NCBI RefSeq assembly: GCF_900636535.1
Contig: NZ_LR134289.1
Coordinates: 5,542,923 to 5,606,922, forward strand
DNA from: Chryseobacterium gleum
GTDB lineage: Bacteria; Bacteroidota; Bacteroidia; Flavobacteriales; Weeksellaceae
Direction: 5' to 3'
DNA: 64,000 nucleotides
Below the pieces are notes generated by a model. That model did not search any database. It saw only the letters and a program-made list of their open reading frames with translations, and had not been told where the DNA came from. Shown here piece after piece: positions 47,050 through 55,473 of the stretch (its first letter is position 1; every line of letters starts with the position of its first letter). The translations under genes and the position numbers were made by a program.

Positions 47050-47128
47050 AGATTTCTACGAAATGACAATGAAAGCTTGTATTATGTCTTTGGTACTACT
47101 TAATTCTTTTGTCATTCCGGAGGAATCT
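47050..47128. repeat. REP-like inverted repeat
   Basis: AGATTTCTACGAAATGACAA (47050-47069) faces TTGTCATTCCGGAGGAATCT (47109-47128); 16 of 20 positions pair. The TGTCATTCCGGAGGAATCT word is frequent between genes in Bacteroidota. A separate AGGTGGGC-TTA-GCCCACCT hairpin sits at 47194-47212 without a T-run. The rest of the 46954-47269 gap shows nothing. Confidence 0.6.
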
Positions 47129-47269
47129 CTATAACGTAATTAGTAACAATTCTAAAAGATGTTGTCGTTAAATAATTATGTCAACATCACTAGAGGTGGG
47201 CTTAGCCCACCTAAATAAATTTAAAACTTTCTACCGGCTTTAGCCCAAGCTTAAAAATAAACCAAAGTT

Positions 47270-48109
47270 TTAATATATCGGATAATGCATCGCCTTATCG
47301 ATTTCAATCGGATTATTATACTTCCTGATAACCTCCTGCATGCTTTTGGTTTGAGTATTCAGTTCATCCACATTATGAATTTCCTTTCCGTTGATGTTAA
47401 TTCTAAGGTCATTATTGGATTTGCTGATATTATTTCTTTCAAAGGCGAAAGGGTCATTGTAAAACTCCATCATCAGCTTATGCTTTTGTTTTTCATTAAT
47501 AGGAATTGCTTTATTACCAAAGCTGGATTCCAGGAAATCTGAAGTATTGGAGACTTCCGGAAGTTCTCTGCTTTTAACGAGAGTATAAATGAAATTATTC
47601 TTAGCATCTGATAGCTCAAAGATCAGACCGGGTAACCCACGAAGTTTAAATGGCCCTTCATTAAATGGAATATCTTTACAGAACCAGGCCGTCCAGCTTC
47701 TCCCTCCAAATTTTGTAGTTGCTTTTTGTAAAGTATAATTTTCTACCTTTTTAATCTCATCAGCGATCGTCCAATTGATCTTATCCGTAGTTTTAAATGT
47801 ATAATATCCATTTTTAATGTTGATGAAATTTTCATTATCAAAAGAATTGATCTTTCTTTTAACCACCTGTCCAGTCATATCAGTATAGCTGAAGTTCATG
47901 CCGAATTTTTTATTCAGTGAATCTCTGATAGCGAGATCTTTTCCATAGAACTTTACCTCTTTCGGGGTGATATCCAGGATCATATTCACTTTTTCATACC
48001 CGGTCTCGGTAGAATCCATTTTATACTGAAGTTCATAAATGAACCTATGGGTTTGTGCCTGAAGAAAAACCATCAACAGAAATGCTGTGATTGTAAGAAA
48101 ATTTTTCAT
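47270..48109 (-). CDS. GLPGLI-family secreted protein
   Basis: A protein of about 279 residues with a signal peptide (MKNFLTITAFLLMVFLQAQ) and the family signature LRGLPGLIFEL after WTAWFCKDIPFNEGPF. GLPGLI proteins are common in Bacteroidota, often with TonB-dependent transport genes, and their role is unknown. The start at 48109 is chosen because the signal peptide begins there; an in-frame ATG 78 bases upstream adds a non-signal extension. Confidence 0.88.
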   Translation of the reverse strand: MKNFLTITAFLLMVFLQAQTHRFIYELQYKMDSTETGYEKVNMILDITPKEVKFYGKDLAIRDSLNKKFGMNFSYTDMTGQVVKRKINSFDNENFINIKNGYYTFKTTDKINWTIADEIKKVENYTLQKATTKFGGRSWTAWFCKDIPFNEGPFKLRGLPGLIFELSDAKNNFIYTLVKSRELPEVSNTSDFLESSFGNKAIPINEKQKHKLMMEFYNDPFAFERNNISKSNNDLRININGKEIHNVDELNTQTKSMQEVIRKYNNPIEIDKAMHYPIY

Positions 48110-48220
48110 ATTATACTTTGAAATGGTTGATACTAAATTAGTTAATCTTAATTTCTTATACAATATAATATGAAAAAGAAGATCCATGAATTCAGCATGA
48201 AGGTTATGAATCTTATTCTT

Positions 48221-48688
48221 CTACAAAAAAGGTTTCATTTCATCTTCAATCTGCGTTCTCAGTTCCATCAGTCGTTTGGCATACATTTCAAGCTGCTTTT
48301 CTTCCTCTGTTTCCGGAGTCCACTTAGGTACAGGGAGTTTTTTACCATTTTCATCCACAGCAACAAAAACGATGATACAATGGGTTTTTTTTTCAAAATT
48401 AGGCTGTTTCAGGTTTCTTGAAAAAACATTAATGGCGATATGCATGCTTGAAGTTCCGGTGTAAATCACCTGGGCATCAACTTTTACGACTTCCCCGATT
48501 TTGATAGGATCATAAAAACGGATTCCGCCAACATATACTGTAACGGAATAATTACCACTCCATGTGGTAGCACATGCATAACCGGCCTGGTCAATCCATT
48601 TCATCACACTTCCTCCATGTACATTTCCTCCGTAATTAACATCTGAAGGCTCCGAAATAAACTGAAAAGTAATAGGCTTGTTCTGCAT
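48221..48688 (-). CDS. acyl-CoA thioesterase, hotdog fold (YciA-like)
   Basis: A 155-residue single hotdog domain. NYGGNVHGGSVMKWIDQAGY has the conserved GGxxxxWID helix with the catalytic Asp, and ATTWSGNYSVTVYVGGIRF and VDAQVIYTGTSSMHIAINVF follow. It hydrolyses acyl-CoA thioesters; chain length preference is not shown. Confidence 0.88.
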   Translation of the reverse strand: MQNKPITFQFISEPSDVNYGGNVHGGSVMKWIDQAGYACATTWSGNYSVTVYVGGIRFYDPIKIGEVVKVDAQVIYTGTSSMHIAINVFSRNLKQPNFEKKTHCIIVFVAVDENGKKLPVPKWTPETEEEKQLEMYAKRLMELRTQIEDEMKPFL

Positions 48689-48809
48689 CTTTATAAAATT
48701 TGAATAAAGTTATTTAATAATTTCCAAATTTTTGGATTAAATCCTACTTTTGAAAGACGAAACTTTCAATGAAAGGGAATTTTAACCAACAACAGATTTA
48801 GAAAACGTA

Positions 48810-49166
48810 ATGAAGAAAGTATTTTATCTCAATACATGTGATACCTGCAGAAAAATTTTAGCCCAATTTGACCTTACTGACTGGGAACTTCGCGAAATTA
48901 AAAAAGAGCCCGTCACGAAAGAGGAATTGGCAGAAATGCATAAGAAAACAAAATCGTACGAAGCGTTATTCAGTAAAAAATCTACTCAGATCAAACTGAG
49001 AGGGCTGGATGTAAAGTCTTTGACAGAAAAAGATTTTAAAGAATTGCTTCTGGATCATTATACCTTTTTAAAAAGACCTGTATTTATGACAGATAAAGAA
49101 ATTTTTGTAGGAAATGATAAGAAAAATGTTGAAGAATTACAGAAGTTCTTTGGAGTAAACCAATAA
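48810..49166 (+). CDS. ArsC/Spx-like (YffB) reductase-family protein
   Basis: A 118-residue thioredoxin-fold protein with a CxxC site near the N-terminus (YLNTCDTCRKIL) and the ArsC-type RPVFMTDKEIFVG segment (conserved RP cis-proline region). The family covers arsenate reductases, Spx regulators and YffB. No ars genes are nearby, so arsenate reduction is not assured. Confidence 0.8.
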   Translation: MKKVFYLNTCDTCRKILAQFDLTDWELREIKKEPVTKEELAEMHKKTKSYEALFSKKSTQIKLRGLDVKSLTEKDFKELLLDHYTFLKRPVFMTDKEIFVGNDKKNVEELQKFFGVNQ

Positions 49167-49197
49167 ATTTAACTTGGAAACTAATTTTGCAAATAAT

Positions 49198-49230
49198 AAA
49201 CCTTATAGGTTTTTAAAACCTATAAGGTTT
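49198..49230. repeat. 33-base perfect palindrome
   Basis: Arms of 16 bases (AAACCTTATAGGTTTT and its complement) around one central T. It lies just before a separate terminator. Confidence 0.85.
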
Positions 49231-49236
49231 GGATAT

Positions 49237-49271
49237 AAAAAGAGGCTGTGAAGAAATCACAGCCTCTTTTT
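49237..49271. terminator. bidirectional terminator
   Basis: AAAAAGAGGCTGTG, 7-base loop, CACAGCCTCTTTTT between convergent genes; T-runs on both strands. Confidence 0.93.
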
Positions 49272-49286
49272 GCTATTTTTTTTCAA

Positions 49287-50363
49287 TTATACAAAAGGAG
49301 CCTTCACTACTTTTGCAGGGATGTTTTTGTTTCTTACCTGAATAAAGATCTCAGATCCTAATTTGAAATGAGGTTTGTCAACATAAGCAAGACCTAAACC
49401 TACCTTTTTCATTGGAGATTGTGTTCCCGAAGTTACTTTTCCGATCACGTTTCCTTCAGCATCCACTACAGGATAGTCATGTCTTGGAACACCTTTGTCT
49501 GTCAATTCGAAACCAACTAATTTTCTGGAAACTCCTTCTTCTTTCTGTTTTGCGAAAACATCTTTGGAAACGAAGTCTTTATCAAATTTGGTGATCCATC
49601 CCAAACCAGCTTCAATCGGAGAGGTTGTATCATCAATATCGTTTCCGTAAAGGCAGAATCCTTTTTCTAATCTTAAAGTATCTCTGGCAGCCAGTCCGCA
49701 AGGAATAATTCCTTCTTCCTGACCTGCTTCCATTACAGCATCCCAAAGTTTTTCAGCGCTTTCATTTTTGAAATAAATCTCAAAACCTCCGCTTCCAGTA
49801 TATCCTGTGTTTGAAATGATCACATCATTTTCTCCAGCTACACTTCCTACAGTAAAATGATAGTAAGGGATTTCCGAAAGGTTTACATCGGTAAGTTTTT
49901 GAAGAATCTCAGTAGCTTTAGGCCCCTGAACAGCCAATAAAGACATTTCATCAGAAGCATTCGTCATTTTAGCCCCGAAAGTATTGTATTTTGAAATATG
50001 ATTCCAGTCCTTATCAATGTTGGATGCGTTTACCACCACGAAATATTTGTCATCTTCCATTTTGTAAACGATAAGATCGTCCACAATTCCTCCGTTTTCG
50101 TTCGGAAGACAAGAGTACTGAGCTTTTCCGTTTTCAAGCGTATCTACATTATTAGTGGTTACAAATTGTAAAAGGTCTTTTGAACCCGGCCCTTCGATGA
50201 AAAACTGTCCCATGTGGGAAACATCAAATAATCCTGCTTTTTCTCTTACAGCAAAATGTTCTTCTGTAACCCCTGAATATTGAACAGGCATTTCAAAACC
50301 TGCGAAAGGTACGATCTTAGCTCCCAAAGAAACATGTTTGTCGTACAAGGCTGTTTTCTTCAT
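49287..50363 (-). CDS. gcvT: glycine cleavage system T protein (aminomethyltransferase)
   Basis: Moves the methylene group of glycine from the H protein to tetrahydrofolate, releasing ammonia. The 358-residue protein has [31 protein letters not shown] (catalytic Asp near DVSHM), [33 protein letters not shown] and [11 protein letters not shown]. It is 9 bases after the preceding gene. The other glycine cleavage genes are not in the window, and no glycine riboswitch is visible. Confidence 0.96.
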   Translation of the reverse strand: MKKTALYDKHVSLGAKIVPFAGFEMPVQYSGVTEEHFAVREKAGLFDVSHMGQFFIEGPGSKDLLQFVTTNNVDTLENGKAQYSCLPNENGGIVDDLIVYKMEDDKYFVVVNASNIDKDWNHISKYNTFGAKMTNASDEMSLLAVQGPKATEILQKLTDVNLSEIPYYHFTVGSVAGENDVIISNTGYTGSGGFEIYFKNESAEKLWDAVMEAGQEEGIIPCGLAARDTLRLEKGFCLYGNDIDDTTSPIEAGLGWITKFDKDFVSKDVFAKQKEEGVSRKLVGFELTDKGVPRHDYPVVDAEGNVIGKVTSGTQSPMKKVGLGLAYVDKPHFKLGSEIFIQVRNKNIPAKVVKAPFV

Positions 50364-50372
50364 ATTTAATTT

Positions 50373-50846
50373 TTATTTCTTTATTTTAAAACTGTTAAAA
50401 GTCTCATTGAATAGGGTCATGTAGTTTCCGTTCCAGAATTTCTGGCCACAATTGATGGAAACCAAATATAAGTTTTTGTCTTTCTGGAAAGCTTTGGTTA
50501 CCCAGAACAGTTTTTCCTTTTCATCAAAATGTTCATACAGGTATTCTGTATATCCTTTCTGGCTCTTTTTTTCTTTTACTTTACTCTCCTGGTCTTGTGA
50601 TTGATAAAGTGCCAGCATAAATTTTTTCACTTCCTCTTTTGGAAGGGGAAGATCATGATATTCCGAAATGGTAATCGCACCGATCTGGCTGGTGGGGAAA
50701 ATATTGACAATTTCACTGTCGTTAGTAGATCTCCAGCCTTCAGGAACATTAATAGAATAATTGGAATTTTCGTAGACTTTTGCTTTTTGTGAGAAAAACA
50801 GGCTTCCCGTCAAAAGAGCAGAAAAAAACAATATCTTTTTCATCAT
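50373..50846 (-). CDS. secreted hypothetical protein, PsbP-like
   Basis: A 157-residue exported protein (signal peptide about residues 1-19). The mature part begins KVYENSNYSINVPEGW, a pattern seen in PsbP/DUF1795-like domains, followed by an alternating strand-helix layout. Function unknown. It overlaps idi by 1 base and precedes gcvT, so it is the middle gene of a three-gene operon. Confidence 0.7.
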   Translation of the reverse strand: MMKKILFFSALLTGSLFFSQKAKVYENSNYSINVPEGWRSTNDSEIVNIFPTSQIGAITISEYHDLPLPKEEVKKFMLALYQSQDQESKVKEKKSQKGYTEYLYEHFDEKEKLFWVTKAFQKDKNLYLVSINCGQKFWNGNYMTLFNETFNSFKIKK

Positions 50847-51355
50847 TAAAAATGGTGTTTATATTCTTCCAGGATGATTTTAAACCATGCCGTAAAGTTT
50901 TCAGGATGTGCGGAAATTTCTTTATCCAGATCTTCCATAGAAATAAATCTTACGGCTTCCACTTCCTCATTATTTAAATTGAAACCCGCTTCATGATTTC
51001 CGACAAATACATGATCCAGCTCGTGCTCCCAAAGGCCGCCGCCTACATCTGCTTTGTAAATAAAATTGAATTTTTCTGAAAGTTCTGTCTCAATTCCCAG
51101 CTCTTCCTTCAGTCTGCGTGCTGCTCCTTCCTGATAGGTTTCCCCATCTCTTGGGTGTGAACATACAGCATTGGTCCATTGGTTAGGAGAATGATACTTT
51201 CCTGAAGCCCTTTTCTGCAGAAGCATTTCTCCTTTGCTGTTGAAAAGAAATACAGAAAAAGCACGGTGCAGCAGACCATTGATGTGAGCCTGTTGCTTTT
51301 CCATCAGCCCTAAAACCCGATCTTCAGGATTTACTAAAACGACAAATTCTTCCAT
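50846..51355 (-). CDS. idi: isopentenyl-diphosphate delta-isomerase, type I
   Basis: Interconverts IPP and DMAPP. The 169-residue Nudix-fold protein shows LLQKRASGKYHSPNQWTNAV with the active-site Cys in NAVCSHPRDGET, the Nudix-like helix AARRLKEELGIETE, and WEHELDHVFVG. TACATTTG on the minus strand at 51361-51368 would place the transcript start at the ATG itself. Confidence 0.95.
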   Translation of the reverse strand: MEEFVVLVNPEDRVLGLMEKQQAHINGLLHRAFSVFLFNSKGEMLLQKRASGKYHSPNQWTNAVCSHPRDGETYQEGAARRLKEELGIETELSEKFNFIYKADVGGGLWEHELDHVFVGNHEAGFNLNNEEVEAVRFISMEDLDKEISAHPENFTAWFKIILEEYKHHF

Positions 51356-51682
51356 TCCTACAAATGTAAGGGTAATAAATGTATTTTGGAAATTTTTAGT
51401 TAAACATCATGCTTTTTATAATAATGATAACAAGATAAAGGGAGACACAAAAAGTAACGGAGTAAAATGATCAGTTCTCCGATTTGATTTGTCTGCAATC
51501 CTGATTTACTTTATTGAAAAGAAATTCAAAACGAAAAATTTTAACCATTTAGAGTGAAATGATGAATAAATTATTGATATTATTCTCTGAATATTATTTT
51601 TTATAGTAAAATTTTAACTTAAACTAAGATTAATGTGTCTGATAGTTCTAAAAACGCTAACTTTGTTACTTAATATTTAGTA
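51356..51682. other. divergent intergenic region
   Basis: 327 bases between divergent genes. Besides the idi -7 box (51361-51368, minus) there is TAACTTTG at 51658-51665 on the plus strand, a likely -7 box of the HAD gene. The rest is AT-rich with no ORF, hairpin or repeat I can support. Confidence 0.5.
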
Positions 51683-52093
51683 ATGGAATTAGAATACATT
51701 GAACACATTAGTCCTATTCTAAAGGATGGAATAAAAAATTACTTAATAGATATCGACGGAACCATTACTGATGACGTTCCCAACGAAGAACCGGAAAGAA
51801 TGGTTACCTGCGAACCATACCCTGATGCACTGGAAACGATCAACAGATGGTATGATGAAGGGCATCAGATATGCTTTTTTACTTCAAGAACCGAAAATCT
51901 GAAACAAATCACTATCGACTGGCTGGATAAGCATGGCTTCAAATACCACAGCGTGCTTTGCGGAAAACCAAGAGGGGGAAATTATCACTGGATAGATAAC
52001 CACCTGGTAAGAGCTACAAGGTATAAAGGAAGATTTACGGATCTGGTAGAAAAGCAAGTAACCATTGAAGTATTCAAAGAAGACGGCGAATAA
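51683..52093 (+). CDS. HAD-superfamily phosphatase-like protein
   Basis: A 136-residue compact HAD protein. Motif I is YLIDIDGTITDD (DxDGT), motif II is CFFTSRTE, and the late WIDNHL region may supply motif IV-type acid. There is no large cap domain. It may act on a small phosphorylated molecule; substrate unknown. A hairpin terminator follows. Confidence 0.8.
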   Translation: MELEYIEHISPILKDGIKNYLIDIDGTITDDVPNEEPERMVTCEPYPDALETINRWYDEGHQICFFTSRTENLKQITIDWLDKHGFKYHSVLCGKPRGGNYHWIDNHLVRATRYKGRFTDLVEKQVTIEVFKEDGE

Positions 52094-52104
52094 AAATATA
52101 ATTC

Positions 52105-52158
52105 AAAGATTTAAAAATTACATGGAAACATTTCCCTGAATTTTTAAATCTTTCATTT
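52105..52158 (+). terminator. terminator of the HAD gene
   Basis: A perfect 15-bp stem AAAGATTTAAAAATT / AATTTTTAAATCTTT around a small inner GGAAA/TTTCC hairpin, followed by CATTTTTT. Confidence 0.75.
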
Positions 52159-52178
52159 TTTAATATACTTGATATTTT

Positions 52179-53138
52179 ATGAAAGTTTTAGCAAACGACG
52201 GCCTTGATCAATCTGGAATAGATGCATTGACAGAAAAAGGCTTTGAAGTGATCACTACAAAAGTTCCGCAGGAGTTTTTAGTAGATTATATTAATGAGCA
52301 CAAAATCCGTACATTATTGGTGAGAAGTGCTACACAGGTAAGAAAAGATATTATTGACGGATGCCCGTCCATCGACATTATTGGAAGAGGAGGAGTAGGT
52401 ATGGATAATATTGATGTAGATTATGCCAGAGAAAAAGGAATTCATGTGATCAATACGCCTTCTGCTTCTTCAGAATCTGTGGCTGAGCTTGTTTTTGCCC
52501 ATTTATTTTCCGGTGCAAGATTTCTTCAGGATTCCAACAGAAAAATGCCTGTAGTAGGAGATACTGAGTTTGCAGCTCTTAAAAAAGCATATGCGCCCGG
52601 TATCGAATTGAGAGGGAAAACCATCGGTATTGTTGGGATGGGAAGAATCGGTCAGGAAGTAGCAAGAATCGCTTTAGGACTTGGGATGAGAGTGGTTGCT
52701 GCGGATAATAATGTAGGAAGAGCAAGCATCAAAGTGAAATTTTACAACAATCAGTTCATCAATGTTGATATCGAGACAGAGCCGCTACAGGATGTTTTAA
52801 AACATTCAGACTTCATTACTTTACACGTTCCTGCACAGAAGGATGGTTATATGATTGGTCAGAATGAATTCGAAATCATGAAAGACGGAGTGGCTATTAT
52901 AAACTGTTCAAGAGGTGGAGTTATCGATGAAGCGGCTTTGATTCAGGCTTTGGATTCCGGTAAAGTAAGATTTGCCGGGTTAGATGTTTTCATTAATGAA
53001 CCGACACCTTCCAGAGAAATCCTTACTCACCCTAAGATTTCTCTTACTCCTCATACAGGAGCTTCCACTCTTGAGGCACAGGATAGAATAGGACTTTCTC
53101 TTGCGGAGCAGATTTCAAGTATCTTACAGATTCAATAA
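52179..53138 (+). CDS. serA: D-3-phosphoglycerate dehydrogenase-like 2-hydroxyacid dehydrogenase
   Basis: A 319-residue NAD-dependent dehydrogenase of the D-2-hydroxyacid family. GRGGVGMDNIDVDYAREKGI, the Rossmann motif GIVGMGRIGQEVARIALG, NCSRGGVIDE (Arg), GLDVFINEP (Glu) and TPHTGAST (His) give the full catalytic set. It is the short form without ACT domain. Phosphoglycerate dehydrogenase (serine synthesis) is the most likely role. Confidence 0.85.
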   Translation: MKVLANDGLDQSGIDALTEKGFEVITTKVPQEFLVDYINEHKIRTLLVRSATQVRKDIIDGCPSIDIIGRGGVGMDNIDVDYAREKGIHVINTPSASSESVAELVFAHLFSGARFLQDSNRKMPVVGDTEFAALKKAYAPGIELRGKTIGIVGMGRIGQEVARIALGLGMRVVAADNNVGRASIKVKFYNNQFINVDIETEPLQDVLKHSDFITLHVPAQKDGYMIGQNEFEIMKDGVAIINCSRGGVIDEAALIQALDSGKVRFAGLDVFINEPTPSREILTHPKISLTPHTGASTLEAQDRIGLSLAEQISSILQIQ

Positions 53139-53157
53139 GTTAAATCAGACTATAAAT

Positions 53158-53193
53158 AAAAGCACCTCAGTCTACAAAACGAGGTGCTTTTTT
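53158..53193. terminator. bidirectional terminator
   Basis: AAAAGCACCTC, 12-base loop, GAGGTGCTTTT plus TT between convergent serA-like and mscL genes. Confidence 0.9.
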
Positions 53194-53216
53194 ATTTTAA
53201 AAATGTTGTTAACAGA

Positions 53217-53594
53217 TTATATATTTTTGCTTTTCAGCAAATCTCTGATTTCCATCAGTAATTTCTGATCTTCTGTAGGTCCGGCAGGAGCAGGTGCCTC
53301 TTTTTTGTTTACCTTATTGGCAAATTTAATGATCCAGAAAAGAACCATTGCAATACAAAGGAAACTGATTACTGCTGAAAGGAAATTTCCGTAAGCAACA
53401 CCATTCCATGACAGCTTTGCAATGTTTTCAGCACCGGCGGCTTTCAATGCCGGGTTTAATATCAGAGGAGTGATTACATCTTCCACTAAAGACGAAACAA
53501 TTTTACCAAATGCTGCCCCAATGATCACACCGACAGCAAGATCGAGAACATTGCCCTTAAAGGCAAACTCTTTAAATTCTTTTACAAATCCCAT
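53217..53594 (-). CDS. mscL: large-conductance mechanosensitive channel
   Basis: A 125-residue channel subunit. KEFKEFAFKGNVLDLAVGV is the conserved amphipathic helix and pore-lining start of MscL, followed by IIGAAFGKIVSSLVEDVITP and a second helix, then a charged C-terminal bundle (LLMEIRDLLKSK). Opens under membrane tension to protect from osmotic downshock. Confidence 0.95.
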   Translation of the reverse strand: MGFVKEFKEFAFKGNVLDLAVGVIIGAAFGKIVSSLVEDVITPLILNPALKAAGAENIAKLSWNGVAYGNFLSAVISFLCIAMVLFWIIKFANKVNKKEAPAPAGPTEDQKLLMEIRDLLKSKNI

Positions 53595-53839
53595 AATTTA
53601 TATTTTTTTAATTAGTATATACACAAAAATATAATTAAAAAATGTAAAAAACACTAAATTTTGTAGTTTTTTATTCCCAAAACATTGAATTTACAATGAT
53701 TTCATGTTATTCGTTTTAATGGATATTTTAACTTTATACAGATAATTTAATTCATTAATGGTGACTCCGTATTTTTATTAATAACCGTAATATCATAATG
53801 AAAAATCTTTTGTAATTTGCTTAAAAGTTTGATTTGTCT

Positions 53840-55357
53840 ATGAAAATTTTTACCGCAGAACAGATACGCAGCTGGGATCAGTTTACCATTTCCCATGAGC
53901 CCATTTCTTCCATTCAGCTGATGGAAAGAGCTTCAATGGCTGTCGCTCACTGGATTTCTGAACATTGTAAAAACCATAAAAAGCTGGCTGTATTTTGCGG
54001 TAACGGAAATAACGGAGGTGATGGGTTGGCTGTTGCAAGAATACTTTATCTTAAGGGTTTTGATATAGATGTATTTATAAGCGATTCCAAAAAGAAGTTT
54101 TCAGAAGATGCATCTGTTAATCTTAAAAGACTTCGTGATTTGTCTGGAATTTCAGTCAGAAAATTTGATCCTGATGAACACTATACCTTTGATGATAAAA
54201 CGATTATTGTAGATGCCCTTTTCGGGACAGGATTATCAAGACCGCTGGAAGGAGAACACAAATCACTTGTTGAGCAGCTGAATACCAAAAAGAATATTAA
54301 AATATCCATCGATATTCCTTCCGGGCTGTCACCAGATGAAATGTTTGACAATAATGCTGTCATTATGAAAGCTGATTATACGCTTACTTTTCAATGCTGG
54401 AAACGGACTTTTCTTCATCCTGAAACCGGAAAATATACCGGAAAAGTAGAAGTGCTGGATATTGATTTAAGCAAAATTTACGCAGACACCACTGATTCGG
54501 TATATTCTGTAATTGATGATCAGCTGATAGAATCTATATTTGTCCCGAGACAGGATTTTTCCCACAAAGGCAGCTATGGCAAGGCAGCAATTGCAGCAGG
54601 AAGTTACGGGAAAATAGGAGCTGCGGTGTTGGCTGTAAAATCAGCCTTGAAAACAGGAGCGGGATTAATCTTTGTCCTGGCGCCTGAATGCGGATATGAG
54701 ATTTTACAGACTTCATGTCCCGAGGCAATGTTTATAAAAGGAGGAGAAAAGTTTATCCTTAATTTTGAAATTGAAGATGATTTTATCTGTGGTATAGGTC
54801 CCGGATTAGGAACTCATCAGGAAACAGAGAAGAGCTTTCTGAGCTTTTTGAAAAGCTATAAACGGTCATTAATCCTGGATGCAGATGCTTTAAATATCAT
54901 TTCAAAAAATCCCGAAAATCTGAAATTAATTCCCAAGAAATCAATCATTACACCTCATCCGAAAGAGTTTGAAAGGCTTTTCGGAAGTACTGCAGATTCC
55001 TTCAAAAGGCTTGAGCTTGCAAGACAAAAGGCAAAAGAGCTGGATATTTATATTGTGTTAAAAGATCATCATACCCAGGTTATTACCCCTCAGGCAAATG
55101 TATTTTACAATATTACCGGAAATGCAGGGCTCGCCAAAGGAGGAAGCGGAGATATTCTTACCGGAATTCTGACTTCACTTTATGCACAGAAATATTCTGA
55201 AGAGCATACATGTATCCTTGGGGTTTGGCTGCATGGCAGGGCTGCGGAGATAGCTTCAGAAAAGCATTCAAAAGAATCTGTGCTTCCCACTGATGTTATT
55301 GATGCATTTGGAAGTGTTTTTGAAGAGCTAAACAGGAAAGCAGCAAGGAATTTATGA
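53840..55357 (+). CDS. nnr: bifunctional NAD(P)H-hydrate epimerase/dehydratase
   Basis: Repairs hydrated NAD(P)H. At 505 residues it holds both domains: the N-terminal YjeF_N epimerase (FCGNGNNGGDGLAVARIL, DALFGTGLSRPLEG, IDIPSGL) and the C-terminal ribokinase-like dehydratase (GSYGKIGAAVLAVKSALKTG, GIGPGLGT, LDADALNII, ITPHPKEFERL, GLAKGGSGDILTGIL). The ATG at 53840 is preferred over a TTG two codons earlier. Confidence 0.95.
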   Translation: MKIFTAEQIRSWDQFTISHEPISSIQLMERASMAVAHWISEHCKNHKKLAVFCGNGNNGGDGLAVARILYLKGFDIDVFISDSKKKFSEDASVNLKRLRDLSGISVRKFDPDEHYTFDDKTIIVDALFGTGLSRPLEGEHKSLVEQLNTKKNIKISIDIPSGLSPDEMFDNNAVIMKADYTLTFQCWKRTFLHPETGKYTGKVEVLDIDLSKIYADTTDSVYSVIDDQLIESIFVPRQDFSHKGSYGKAAIAAGSYGKIGAAVLAVKSALKTGAGLIFVLAPECGYEILQTSCPEAMFIKGGEKFILNFEIEDDFICGIGPGLGTHQETEKSFLSFLKSYKRSLILDADALNIISKNPENLKLIPKKSIITPHPKEFERLFGSTADSFKRLELARQKAKELDIYIVLKDHHTQVITPQANVFYNITGNAGLAKGGSGDILTGILTSLYAQKYSEEHTCILGVWLHGRAAEIASEKHSKESVLPTDVIDAFGSVFEELNRKAARNL

Positions 55358-55401
55358 AACACCGGAAGAAAAAGTAGCAGCGAAATAATTTTAAGATATT
55401 A

Positions 55402-55438
55402 AAAAAGGCAAATCTGTATTTTACAGATTTGCCTTTTT
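55402..55438. terminator. bidirectional terminator
   Basis: AAAAAGGCAAATCTGT, 5-base loop, ACAGATTTGCCTTTTT between convergent nnr and lgt: a perfect 16-bp stem. Confidence 0.93.
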
Positions 55439-55473
55439 GCTTTTCAGCTGTTTTACCTTTTAGCCTGTTGAAC

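Noticed and set aside
47194..47212. AGGTGGGC-TTA-GCCCACCT hairpin as a terminator of the GLPGLI gene
   Set aside because: No T-run follows on either strand, so it is only noted as a palindrome.
50364..50372. Glycine riboswitch before gcvT
   Set aside because: Only 9 bases separate gcvT from the upstream gene, leaving no room for an aptamer, and none is seen before idi.
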